Shown one piece after another: positions 52,926-64,000 of a DNA stretch of 64,000 nucleotides. The notes below the pieces were generated by a model. It worked only from the letters and a program-made list of their open reading frames with translations, did not search any database and was not told where the DNA came from. This DNA is from Haematococcus lacustris (Eukaryota; Chlorophyta; Chlorophyceae; Chlamydomonadales; Haematococcaceae), in contig JASKMD010000010.1 in assembly GCA_030144725.1 (NCBI GenBank), forward strand, positions 4,399,045 to 4,463,044. Direction: 5' to 3'. The position numbers and the translations under genes are program-made. Positions within the stretch are counted from its first letter, which is position 1. Each line of letters begins with the position of its first letter.

Positions 52926-53496
52926 CAACCACATGGCAATACACATGGCAATACACAAACCCATCCTCATATCACGTTCCTTGCAGTTGCATGAATAACG
53001 CAACTCCTCCTTGCACCTCATGCAATTCATGCGCCCATGCGCTTCAATTATTCATCATGCAATTCACCACGTGCATTTGCATACATTCTAACATAGCATA
53101 GATGCTTGCTTGCATGAGATCGCCAGTTCCTCCAATAGAAGAGGGTGCCCGGCCCAATACAAGGCACCATGAACACCACTTGCAACACATTGTGACATAC
53201 AGATGACTAGGCACTAGCCGACACATGAGTGGTGCCATGCCGTTCTCCACTAGGCGTGGCATGCCAAAGGCTGGTGATTATGAGGGACAACAACGCTATC
53301 TAAGGTATAGAGAGATTGGTAGGACCGAGAGGTGATGGAGGTAGCCAGAGCTGGGCAGAGGGCGGGCTGAGAGCATCAACAAGCACAACACCAACCGTGT
53401 GATGTGCGCCCTCCTCAACAGCGCCAGCAACAACATTACTCTTCACTGTGCATGGCATGCCAAAGCTTGGTGATGAGGGAACAACAATGCAGTCCA

Positions 53497-53527
53497 AGAG
53501 AGAGAGAGAGAGAGGGAGAGAGAGAGG
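53497..53527. repeat. (GA)n microsatellite
   Basis: About fourteen GA copies with two interruptions, inside the TIR element. Confidence 0.9.
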
Positions 53528-54480
53528 ACTGAGAAGTGGTGGAGGAGCTGGCAATGTGGCCCGAGCTGGGGCTGAGGGCAGGCTGAGAGCAACCAACCGT
53601 TGCCGCAACATTGGACATGTGTTCACCTCAACTCCTGCGCACAAGGACATCAAATCCGGGTAATGACAGCCGTCATGCACAATGTAAGACTTCATGCTAC
53701 GAGGATCTGCTCCCTCACCTAACTGAGCTTTGAGGCAATGTTTGAATAAGCCGTGAGCATTAGCGCCAACATGCTAAGAAGGAGCTCCACAACCAAGCAG
53801 CCCTGCGGTAGACGAAGCAACATGATGTGACAAACACAATGCACACGGAGCAACTGCAAGTGCACCTGCAAAACATGGATACAGTTGCACATGATGGTGC
53901 CCTGGTTATTGCTACCCAAGCAACCCAGGCCCTAGCACTTGTGCAGTTGTGTCCCTGGCAGCTGCAACAATGGCACGGCTGCCCTAAGAACCAAGAAACC
54001 GGCCACTGCGAATACACGGTTGGGGCAGCACCTACGCTTAAGGTCACGATGGCAATGTTTGGGCATTTGAAGCGGCGGCGGCGGCGGCGGCGAGACGCGC
54101 TGAGGAAACAAGAAACCTGACTATAGCCATTGTGGCATCCACAAGGGCGCTGGCAGAATCACGGGTGTCCCTACGAGCAAATCGAGGGCAGATGGTGATT
54201 TCTGTGAGACCGCAATCCGTGCGTGGCAGGCCGTCTCGGCAATAGTGAAGGTCGAACTTACCAATGTCAGGGTCGGAGCCACCGCTGTCGCCGTCATTGT
54301 CGCCGTGCAAGTCCTCCATTCAACCAAAGATCTCGTCCGTAGCGCGATCCACAACAACGACTGACCCTCACCAAGCAACAAACGAACGACTGCCTCAAAT
54401 GTTACACTAAAGGCAATGATCAGCTCGGCTCCGCCGAGCTCAGAATCGTATTATCGCCTCTGTAAATTGAAGTTATACAA

Positions 54481-54661
54481 GTTAACTGCAACGCCTCACC
54501 TTTTCCGGGTTTGTAAACGACCTCGGCCTCGCAGTTCCTCGTGAACGCTCTCGACCTCCGCCAGGGGCCTCCGGCCCCTGGCGTCGGTCTCGAGCGTTCA
54601 CTCGGAACTGCTTCGGCCTCGGTCGTTTACAAACCCGGAAAAGGTTCGGTGTTGCAGTTAT
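54481..54661. mobile_element. 180-bp foldback MITE
   Basis: Left arm TTAACTGCAACGCC and CCTTTTCCGGGTTTGTAAAC are mirrored by GTTTACAAACCCGGAAAAGG and GGTGTTGCAGTTAT. The centre is a perfect stem, CCAGGGGCC (54,561-54,569) and GGCCCCTGG (54,573-54,581) with a three-base loop. Almost the whole element pairs with itself. Its ends share TAACTkCAA with the neighbouring element, which suggests a related transposase. Confidence 0.85.
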
Positions 54662-56251
54662 CCTCATCATCTCTCCATCGTGGTGCTTGATCGGGTCCGG
54701 GACGGTAAGGTGGTGGTGGAGGGCCTGGGACTGGTTCGCGCCGCATGAGGCCCTGCGGTAAGCGTGAGCGAGAGCTCAGACATGCCGTGCGCCCATCCAG
54801 AGCCCGGGCTGGGTAACCAGGGGGCCTCGGGCCCCGTGGGGCGTGCGGGAGCAGGGGGGCGAGCAGCAGCAGGGTGGGGAGCAGGATCCCGATGTGGTTA
54901 TCCCAGCTGTCCGAGCCGGGGTGCTACTGCGCCACCTGGGGGTCCTCGGGGGGGCGATCGCGGCCATGATGGCAGCCTCCATCCCTTGGCGGCCCCAAGG
55001 CCACGCCCTCCTGGGCCGGGCACAGGTGGCCCAGCAGTGTTTAGCCTCCAAGTCCAACCACCAGTTGGCCTTCGTGCAACCCTCCGTTCCTTTGGCGCAG
55101 GCCATGGCCTGGCTGTCCATCGCTTTGCGGCAGCCTCAGACCTGCCCCAGGAGCGCAGCCCCTACAGCAGCCGTCTCTACCAAAGCAAGGCCATCCGCGT
55201 GATGCCCCGGGGGGGAGGGAGGGGTTGGGATGCCGGACCTGGGGGTTACCAGCATAGCCATGCTGGCGAAGATGCTGGCCCAGCTCTGGTCGCCCCGGGT
55301 TCCTCCCTGGCAGCCTTTGACCTACATCCTGCTGGCAGACCCCACTCACGGCCTCAGCACTTGGGCCATCACCGACCCCACCGCCCCCCCCTCACGAGGC
55401 ATCAGCCAGCGGCTGCAAGCTCACGTGGCAGCCTTGGCTCGACTCAAGCTGTTCCGTGCGGTGCCCTTCGCTAGCCAGTCCTTCTTCGCGGTGATGGCAA
55501 AGCCATTGTGGTACAACGCGCAAGTCCGTTTGAACACGACAGGAAGGGAGGCGGCAGCTGAGCAGGGCTGGTCCAACGTCCGCCACGTGCGGGAGGCCCT
55601 TCACCGCCCCCAACTAGAGGGAGAGGCTCGTTGGACTGCTGACCTGGTTGGGCCAGGGGTTGGGCCAGGGGTGGGTTTTGTGATGCGGCGCACCCCATGC
55701 TTCAGCCCTCCCACTGGGCGGGACCCAACGGCCGCCTCTACCCCCTAGACCCCACAGGGCATGGGCCCCACGGGGTATTCCGGGCAGAGGAAGGGGAGGC
55801 CTGGGAGCCAGCTGCGGTGGCCCGGCTCAACAAGCCCAGCTACAGGCTGACCCCGGAGGAGCGAGCCACCCATCTCCGCCTTCTACCCGCCCAGCGTCAC
55901 GGGGCGCAGGGTCAGGCTTAAGGGCAAGAGCAGAGAGGGGCCAGGGGGGTGGGCAGGGGAGGGGGGCGGGCAATGGGGCGGGGGCGGGGGCGGCGCCGGG
56001 GGAGAGGGCGTGGAGGGGCATCGGGTGGGGAGGGACATCCGAGTGGGCCTGTGCGGCGCAGTGCTCTCCACCTGCGCAGTGCCCTCCACCTGCTTCCGCC
56101 ATCGGCGTCTCGGGCCCAAGTTGGCCTGTATTGAGCCCATACCGGCCCCTTCCCCCGGCCCCACCCCTTTGCCAGGTCCGCCTTCCCATCATAGCCCACC
56201 CACCCTCCTCTACATACGCGTAGCCCGCGCGGGGGCGAGCAAGGACTAGCC

Positions 56252-59200
56252 ATGCAGCGCCCAGGTGTGGCCGCCAGGTTCATGGCGGTCAACCTCATTG
56301 TGCAGGGCCTAGCCCAGCCGCACAAGCTGCAGGCCCTGCTAGACTGAGCCGCTGACAGCCCGGCGCAAGTGATGTTCCTCCAAACGTGTCATAGGGCGGA
56401 GAGCATGTGGCAGTGGGCCGAAGCCCTCTCGAAGGCCAAGCCTGCGCGGCTAGGTCAGTGGTCTTACATCCCCGGCACCGTCAGCTCCTAGGGCTGCGTG
56501 GTGTTGGTCAAGTCCCCCACCATCCTCAAGGGGTGCACCTAAGTGCAGCTGCAGGCAGAGGGGCCCAGGGGCGAGTGCTGCGGGTGGACGGGGAGCTCGC
56601 AGACAGGCCAGTGTCCCTAGTGAGCGTGTACGCCCCGGCGCAGCAGGCAGAGCGGCCAGCGTTCTACGCCGAGTGCCTCCCCGCTTGCCTGCCGCCAGCC
56701 GCCGACCTCCGCCTCCTCCTCATTGGGGGCGACTTCAACGGGCCCACTAGCGTGACCTGCAGACCTCACCACGCCGGCCGGGGTGAAGGCAGCGTGTAGG
56801 GCTTCCCAACACCACTACTCAGCCGCAGAGCCCACTGGAGTCTACGCAGCCAAGCCACCCAGGCTAGGGCTCCCGAGGGCCCCGATGGCAGCCCTATGCT
56901 GTCAAAGGAGGTGAAGGGCCGAGCTCTGCAGGGCTGCTCTCACAGCAAGGCCCTTGGATTAGATGGGATGCCCATGGAGGTCTATGACCGGCTGTGGCTG
57001 GAGCTGGGGCGGCCGCTGCTTTCCATGTTGCAAGAGGCCTTGGCAGACACCGCTGACCCTGCCCCCCTGGCTAAGTTTCTGAACGGCATCATCACCCTCG
57101 TGCCCAAGGCTGGCAAGCCGAGGGACAAGGTGGCCAGCTACGCCCCATCACGCTCCTCAACTGCGTTGTGTGCCTGGTGGCGAGGGCAGTGGAGGACCGG
57201 TTGCAGCTGCCGTTGGCCCTGCTGGTGTCCCCCTCCCAGTCCGCTTTCATCCTGGGCAGGGACATCAGCGAATGCGTGCAGTTCCACCTGGACCTGTTGA
57301 AGTACCTGCACTAGAGGGGCAGCCCAGCCTGGTTGTTATTGCTGGACTTAGCGGGGGCTCATGACAACGTGTCCTGGGGCTTGCTAGACGATGGACACGG
57401 TGGAGGCCATAGGGTTATGCCGGGAGGGGCATGTTCGCTGGGCTTAGCTGCTGCACCGGGGGGCCACAAGCCAGGTGCGGGTCAACGGTCACCTCACCGA
57501 CAGCTTCCCTCTTGCGTCAGGGGTGCTGCAGGGCGGTGGGGCACCCCGCTCTATTGGTGCATCGTGCTCCAGCCGCTGGTCAGCTACCTCAGCTCGCTCC
57601 AGCTAGCAGGCCGCATCAGCACCCCCACCATGCCCTCCAGCCCTCTGGCCATGCACAGGGCCGCCCCGACCCCCGCGCCTCCCTCCAAGTAGTACGCTGA
57701 TGATCTCTCCATCGTGGTGCTTGATCGGGTCCGGGACGGTAAGGTGGTGGTGGAGGGCCTGGGACTGGTTCGCGCCGCATGAGGCCCTGCGGTAAGCGTG
57801 AGCGAGAGCTCAGACATGCCGTGCGCCCATCCAGAGCCCGGGCTGGGTAACCAGGGGGCCTCGGGCCCCGTGGGGCGTGCGGGAGCAGGGGGGCGAGCAG
57901 CAGCAGGGTGGGGAGCAGGATCCCGATGTGGTTATCCCAGCTGTCCGAGCCGGGGTGCTACTGCGCCACCTGGGGGTCCTCGGGGGGGCGATCGCGGCCA
58001 TGATGGCAGCCTCCATCCCTTGGCGGCCCCAAGGCCACGCCCTCCTGGGCCGGGCACAGGTGGCCCAGCAGTGTTTAGCCTCCAAGTCCAAGCACCAGTT
58101 GGCCTTCGTGCAACCCTCCGTTCCTTTGGCGCAGGCCATGGCCTGGCTGTCCATCGCTTTGCGGCAGCCTCAGACCTGCCCCAGGAGCGCAGCCCCTACA
58201 GCAGCCGTCTCTACCAAAGCAAGGCCATCCGCGTGATGCCCCGGGGGGGAGGGAGGGGTTGGGATGCTGGACCTGGGGGTTACCAGCATAGCCATGCTGG
58301 CGAAGATGCTGGCCCAGCTCTGGTCGCCCCGGGTTCCTCCCTGGCAGCCTTTGACCTACATCCTGCTGGCAGACCCCACTCACGGCCTCAGCACTTGGGC
58401 CATCACCGACCCCACCGCCCCCCCCTCACGAGGCATCAGCCAGCGGCTGCAAGCTCACGTGGCAGCCTTGGCTCGACTCAAGCTGTTCCGTGCGGTGCCC
58501 TTCGCTAGCCAGTCCTTCTTCGCGGTGATGGCAAAGCCATTGTGGTACAACGCGCAAGTCCGTTTGAACACGACAGGAAGGGAGGCGGCAGCTGAGCAGG
58601 GCTGGTCCAACGTCCGCCACGTGCGGTAGGCCCTTCACCGCCCCCAACTAGAGGGAGAGGCTCGTTGGACTGCTGACCTGGTTAGGCCAGGGGTTGGGCC
58701 AGGGGTGGGTTTTGTGATGCGGCGCACCCCATGCTTCAGCCCTCCCACTGGGCGGGACCCAACGGCCGCCTCTACCCCCTAGACCCCACAGGGCATGGGC
58801 CCCACGGGGTATTCCGGGCAGAGTAAGGGGAGGCCTGGGAGCCAGCTGCGGTGGCCCGGCTCAACAAGCCCAGCTACAGGCTGACCCCGGAGGAGCGAGC
58901 CACCCATCTCCGCCTTCTACCCGCCCAGCGTCACGGGGCGCAGGGTCAGGCTTAAGGGCAAGAGCAGAGAGGGGCCAGGGGGGTGGGCAGGGGAGGGGGG
59001 CGGGCAATGGGGCGGGGGCGGGGGCGGCGCCGGGGGAGAGGGCGTGGAGGGGCATCGGGTGGGGAGGGACATCCGAGTGGGCCTGTGCGGCGCAGTGCTC
59101 TCCACCTGCGCAGTGCCCTCCACCTGCTTCCGCCATCGGCGTCTCGGGCCCAAGTTGGCCTGTATTGAGCCCATACCGGCCCCTTCCCCCGGCCCCACCC

Positions 59201-59285
59201 CTTTGCCAGGTCCGCCTTCCCTTCATAGCCCACCCACCCTCCTCTACATACGCGTAGCCCGCGCGGGGGCGAGCCAGGACTAGCC
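56252..59285 (+). pseudogene. Array unit d
   Basis: 3,034 bp. It has an extra private stop in the C-terminal frame: CGGTAGG at 58,627 where the other units read CGGGAGG. The 42-bp segment is absent. The reverse transcriptase region is at 56,896-57,780. Confidence 0.9.
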
Positions 59286-62200
59286 ATGCAGCGCCCAGGT
59301 GTGGCCGCCAGGTTCATGGCGGTCAACCTCATTGTGCAGGGCCTAGCCCAGCCGCACAAGCTGCAGGCCCTGCTAGACTGAGCCGCTGACAGCCCGGCGC
59401 AAGTGATGTTCCTCCAAACGTGTCATAGGGCGGAGAGCATGTGGCAGTGGGCCGAAGCCCTCTCGAAGGCCAAGCCTGCGCGGCTAGGTCAGTGGTCTTA
59501 CATCCCCGGCACCGTCAGCTCCTAGGGCTGCGTGGTGTTGGTCAAGTCCCCCACCATCCTCAAGGGGTGCACCTAAGTGCAGCTGCAGGCAGAGGGGCCC
59601 AGGGGCGAGTGCTGCGGGTGGACGGGGAGCTCGCAGACAGGCCAGTGTCCCTAGTGAGCGTGTACGCCCCGGCGCAGCAGGCAGAGCGGCCAGCGTTCTA
59701 CGCCGAGTGCCTCCCCGCTTGCCTGCCGCCAGCCGCCGACCGCCGCCTCCTCCTCATTGGGGGCGACTTCAACGGGCCCACTAGCGTGACCTGCAGACCT
59801 CACCACGCCGGCCGGGGTGAAGGCAGCGTGTAGGGCTTCCTAGCACCACTACTCAGCCGCAGAGCCCACTGGAGTCTACGCAGCCAAGCCACCCAGGCTA
59901 GGGCTCCCGAGGGCCCCGATGGCAGCCCTATGCTGTCAAAGGAGGTGAAGGGCCGAGCTCTGCAGGGCTGCTCTCACAGCAAGGCCCTTGGATTAGATGG
60001 GATGCCCATGGAGGTCTATGACCGGCTGTGGCTGGAGCTGGGGCGGCCGCTGCTTTCCATGTTGCAAGAGGCCTTGGCAGACACCGCTGACCCTGCCCCC
60101 CTGGCTAAGTTTCTGAACGGCATCATCACCCTCGTGCCCAAGGCTGGCAAGCCGAGGGACAAGGTGGCCAGCTACGCCCCATCACGCTCCTCAACTGCGT
60201 TGTGTGCCTGGTGGCGAGGGCAGTGGAGGACCGGTTGCAGCTGCCGTTGGCCCTGCTGGTGTCCCCCTCCCAGTCCGCTTTCATCCTGGGCAGGGACATC
60301 AGCGAATGCGTGCAGTTCCACCTGGACCTGTTGAAGTACCTGCACTAGAGGGGCAGCCCAGCCTGGTTGTTATTGCTGGACTTAGCGGGGGCTCATGACA
60401 ACGTGTCCTGGGGCTTGCTAGACGATGGACACGGTGGAGGCCATAGGGTTATGCCGGGAGGGGCATGTTCGCTGGGCTTAGCTGCTGCACCGGGGTGCCA
60501 CAAGCCAGGTGCGGGTCAACGGTCACCTCACCGACAGCTTCCCTCTTGCGTCAGGGGTGCTGCAGGGCGGTGGGGCACCCCGCTCTATTGGTGCATCGTG
60601 CTCCAGCCGCTGGTCAGCTACCTCAGCTCGCTCCAGCTAGCAGGCCGCATCAGCACCCCCACCATGCCCTCCAGCCCTCTGGCCATGCACAGGGCCGCCC
60701 CGACCCCCGCGCCTCCCTCCAAGTAGTACGCTGATGATCTCTCCATCGTGGTGCTTGATCGGGTCCGGGACGGTAAGGTGGTGGTGGAGGGCCTGGGACT
60801 GGTTCGCGCCGCATGAGGCCCTGCGGTAAGCGTGAGCGAGAGCTCAGACATGCCGTGCGCCCATCCAGAGCCCGGGCTGGGTAACCAGGGGGCCTCGGGC
60901 CCCGTGGGGCGTGCGGGAGCAGGGGGGCGAGCAGCAGCAGGGTGGGGAGCAGGATCCCGATGTGGTTATCCCAGCTGTCCGAGCCGGGGTGCTAGTGCGC
61001 CACCTGGGGGTCCTCCTTGGGACGGCCTCCTACGCTGCCACCAACGAGGCCGCCTACGGGGGGGCGATCGCGGCCATGATGGCAGCCTCCATCCCTTGGC
61101 GGCCCCAAGGCCACGCCCTCCTGGGCGGGGCACAGGTGGCCCAACAGTGTTTAGCCTCCAAGTCCAACCACCAGTTGGCCTTCGTGCAACCCTCCGTTCC
61201 TTTGGCGCAGGCCATGGCCTGGCTGTCCATCGCTTTGCGGCAGCCTCAGACCTGCCCCAGGAGCGCAGCCCCTACAGCAACCGTCTCTACCAAAGCAAGG
61301 CCATCCGCGTGATGCCCCGGGGGGGAGGGAGGGGTTGGGATGCCAGACCTGGGGGTTACCAGCATAGCCATGCTGGCGAAGATGCTGGCCCAGCTCTGGT
61401 CGCCCCGGGTTCCTCCCTGGCAGCCTTTGACCTACATCCTGCTGGCAGACCCCACTCACGGCCTCAGCACTTGGGCCATCACCGACCCCACCGCCCCCCC
61501 CTCACGAGGCATCAGCCAGCGGCTGCAAGCTCACGTGGCAGCCTTGGCTCGACTCAAGCTGTTCCGTGCGGTGCCCTTCGCTAGCCAGTCCTTCTTCGCG
61601 GTGATGGCAAAGCCATTGTGGTACAACGCGCAAGTCCGTTTGAACACGACAGGAAGGGAGGCGGCAGCTGAGCAGGGCTGGTCCAACGTCCGCCACGTGC
61701 GGGAGGCCCTTCACCGCCCCCAACTAGAGGGAGAGGCTCGTTGGACTGCTGACCTGGTTGGGCCAGGGGTTGGGCCAGGGGTGGGTTCTGTGATGCGGCG
61801 CACCCCATGCTTCAGCCCTCCCACTGGGCGGGACCCAACGGCCGCCTCTACCCCCTAGACCCCACAGGGCATGGGCCCCACGGGGTATTCCGGGCAGAGT
61901 AAGGGGAGGCCTGGGAGCCAGCTGCGGTGGCCCGGCTCAACAAGCCCAGCTACAGGCTGACCCTGGAGGAGCGAGCCACCCATCTCCGCCTTCTACCCGC
62001 CCAGCGTCACGGGGCGCAGGGTCAGGCTTAAGGGCAGGAGCTGAGAGGGGCCAGGGGGGTGGGCAGGGGAGGGGGGCGGGCAATGGGGCGGGGGCGGGGG
62101 CGGCGCCGGGGGAGAGGGCGTGGAGGGGCGTTGGGTGGGGAGGGACATCCGAGTGGGCCTGTGCGGCGCAGTGCTCTCCACCTGCGCAGTGCCCTCCACC

Positions 62201-62361
62201 TGCTTCCGCCATCGGCGTCTCGGGCCCAAGTTGGCCTGTATTGAGCCCATACCGGCCCCTTCCCCCGGCCCCACCCCTTTGCCAGGTCCGCCTTCCCTTC
62301 ATAGCCCACCCACCCTCCTCTACATACGCGTAGCCCGCGCGGGGGCGAGCCAGGACTAGCC
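59286..62361 (+). pseudogene. Array unit e, retains a 42-bp ancestral segment
   Basis: At about 61,016-61,057 this unit keeps 42 bp that restores LGTASYAATNEAAYGG, matching LGATSYAATGEAAYGG of the intact LINE ORF2 (181-235, minus strand). Units b, c and d lack it. The rest follows the common layout and stops. Confidence 0.9.
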
Positions 62362-64000
62362 ATGCAGCGCCCAGGTGTGGCCGCCAGGTTCATGGCGGTC
62401 AACCTCGTTGTGAAGGGCCTAGCCCAGCCGCACAAGCTGCAGGCCCTGCTAGACTGAGCCGCTGACAGCCCGGCGCAAGTGATGTTCCTCCAAACGTGTC
62501 ATAGGGCGGAGAGCATGTGGCAGTGGGCCGAAGCCCTCTCGAAGGCCAAGCCTGCGCGGCTAGGTCAGTGGTCTTACATCCCCGGCACCGTCAGCTCCTA
62601 GGGCTGCGTGGTGTTGGTCAAGTCCCCCACCATCCTCAAGGGGTGCACCTAAGTGCAGCTGCAGGCAGAGGGGCCCAGGGGCGAGTGCTGCGGGTGGACG
62701 GGGAGCTCGCAGGCAGGCCAGTGTCCCTAGTGAGCGTGTACGCCCCGGCGCAGCAGGCAGAGCGGCCAGCGTTCTACGCCGAGTGCCTCCCCGCTTGCCT
62801 GCCGCCAGCCGCCGACCGCCGCCTCCTCCTCATTGGGGGCGACTTCAACGGGCCCACTAGCGTGACCTGCAGACCTCACCACGCCGGCCGGGGTGAAGGC
62901 AGCGTGTAGGGCTTCCCAGCACCACTACTCAGCCGCAGAGCCCACTGGAGTCTACGCAGCCAAGCCACCCAGGCTAGGGCTCCCGAGGGCCCCGATGGCA
63001 GCCCTATGCTGTCAAAGGAGGTGAAGGGCCGAGCTCTGCAGGGCTGCTCTCACAGCAAGGCCCTTGGATTAGATGGGATGCCCATGGAGGTCTATGACCG
63101 GCTGTGGCTGGAGCTGGGGCGGCCGCTGCATTCCATGTTGCAAGAGGCCTTGGCAGACACCGCTGACCCTGCCCCCCTGGCTAAGTTTCTGAACGGCATC
63201 ATCACCCTCGTGCCCAAGGCTGGCAAGCCGAGGGACAAGGTGGCCAGCTACGCCCCATCACGCTCCTCAACTGCGTTGTGTGCCTGGTGGCGAGGGCAGT
63301 GGAGGACCGGTTGCAGCTGCCGTTGGCCCTGCTGGTGTCCCCCTCCCAGTCCGCTTTCATCCTGGGCAGGGACATCAGCGAATGCGTGCAATTCCACCTG
63401 AACCTGTTGAAGTACCTGCACTAGAGGGGCAACCCAGCCTGGTTGTTATTGCTGGACTTAGCGGGGGCTCATGACAACGTGTCCTGGGGCTTGCTAGACG
63501 ATGGACACGGTGGAGGCCATAGGGTTATGCCGGGAGGGGCATGTTCGCTGGGCTTAGCTGCTGCACCGGGGGGCCACAAGCCAGGTGCGGGTCAACGGTC
63601 ACCTCACCGACAGCTTCCCTCTTGCATCAGGGGTGCTGCAGGGCGGTGGGGCACCCCGCTCTATTGGTGCATCGTGCTCCAGCCGCTGGTCAGCTACCTC
63701 AGCTCGCTCCAGCTAGCAGGCCGCATCAGCACCCCCACCATGCCCTCCAGCCCTCTGGCCATGCACAGGGCCGCCCCGACCCCCGCGCCTCCCTCCAAGT
63801 AGTACGCTGATGATCTCTCCATCGTGATGCTTGATCGGGTCCGAGACGGTAAGGTGGTGGTGGAGGGCCTGGGACTGGTTCGCGCCGCATGAGGCCCTGC
63901 GGTAAGCGTGAGCGAGAGCTCAGACATGCCGTGCGCCCATCCAGAGCCCGGGCTGGGTAACCAGGGGGCCTCGGGCCCCGTGGGGCGTGCGGGAGCAGGG
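62362..64000 (+). pseudogene. Array unit f (left part only)
   Basis: Starts with TAG-CC-ATG and reaches just past the reverse transcriptase. It shows several private substitutions (for example gatgcttgatcggg at 63,827 for ggtgcttgatcggg). The window ends inside it, so the array continues. Confidence 0.9.

Larger units (their letters stand above)
52723..54476. mobile_element. TIR element inserted in array unit c
   Basis: ATAACTTCAATTTAC at 52,723-52,737 is matched inversely by GTAAATTGAAGTTAT at 54,462-54,476, a perfect 15-bp inverted repeat. It is unlike the surrounding array in being AT-richer. A plus frame at 53,827-54,120 (97 codons, with a GCG run encoding Arg) has no recognised domain, so the element looks non-autonomous. 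Its target duplication is unclear because a second element abuts it on the right. Confidence 0.75.
51272..56251 (+). pseudogene. Array unit c, interrupted by 1.94-kb insertion
   Basis: Same layout as unit b. Foreign DNA at 52,725-54,668 splits the codons just after the YADD site (tacgctgatgat). The right half resumes at 54,669 with atctctccatcg. The 42-bp segment is absent. A TAG-CC-ATG junction is at the start (51,267-51,274). Confidence 0.9.
46916..64000 (+). repeat. Head-to-tail array of 3.03-kb LINE-derived units
   Basis: The ORF2-start ATG recurs at 48,236, 51,272, 56,252, 59,286 and 62,362. Spacings are 3,036, 4,980, 3,034 and 3,076. The 4,980 equals one unit plus a 1.94-kb insertion; the 3,076 equals one unit plus a 42-bp segment. 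Each unit reads: ORF2 N-terminus (endonuclease to GGDFN), a deletion of about 0.9 kb that removes the rest of the endonuclease, reverse transcriptase (ALGLDGMPMEVY, LLLDLAGAHDNVSW, YADD), thumb and C-terminus, a G-rich stretch, then the last part of ORF1 (LGPKLACIE) leading into the next ORF2 start. Units look almost identical. All carry the same stops, so none codes for a working protein. The array runs off the right edge and is opposite in orientation to the LINE at 1-7,919. Confidence 0.95.

Overview
The window looks like nuclear DNA from a GC-rich green alga of the Chlamydomonas/Volvox/Haematococcus kind. This is inferred from genes split by short introns with CTGCAG-type acceptors, proteins rich in Ala, Gln, Gly and Pro runs, abundant CAG/CTG and GGGGCA microsatellites, an algal-type LINE, hAT and TIR transposons, and a 500-base run of N that marks an assembly gap. 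I saw no rRNA, tRNA, CRISPR array or bacterial operon.

Layout. (1) 1-7,919, minus strand: a large non-LTR retrotransposon that looks functional as far as it is visible. Its ORF1 has 1,420 codons. Its ORF2 (AP endonuclease plus reverse transcriptase) is open for 991 codons to the window edge. ORF1 and ORF2 are only 2 bases apart. Short tandem monomers lie upstream of ORF1. (2) 7,925 to about 43,000: three tandem copies of a roughly 9-kb segment (about 7.9-21.5, 21.5-31.1 and 31.1-43.0 kb). Each carries a head-to-head gene pair. The minus-strand gene, called XY here, has five exons and 904 codons in its one intact copy (28,339-22,266); I do not recognise its family. The plus-strand gene is a four-exon protein ending in an FR47/glycine-N-acyltransferase-like GNAT domain. 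Each GNAT copy is broken in a different place. The three segments differ by insertions: a 5.5-kb composite in unit 1 that includes a perfect 728-bp hexanucleotide array, a hAT element in unit 2, and a 2.8-kb TA-duplicating element in unit 3. The last two have readable empty sites in the sister unit. (3) 43.0-46.4 kb: a possible Pro-rich two-exon gene and several tandem repeats, then the gap at 46,416-46,915. (4) 46,916-64,000, plus strand: a head-to-tail array of about 3,034-bp units, each a scrambled, decayed piece of a LINE related to the one at the left edge. One unit is interrupted by two TIR-type insertions.

How it fits together. The retroelement, its satellite-like derivative and the segmental triplication dominate the window. 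The only gene model that survives without a lesion is the middle XY copy. It would share a very short putative bidirectional promoter with its GNAT neighbour. The exon models rest on matching splice phases and on comparison of the three copies with one another, not on database searches, which I could not run.
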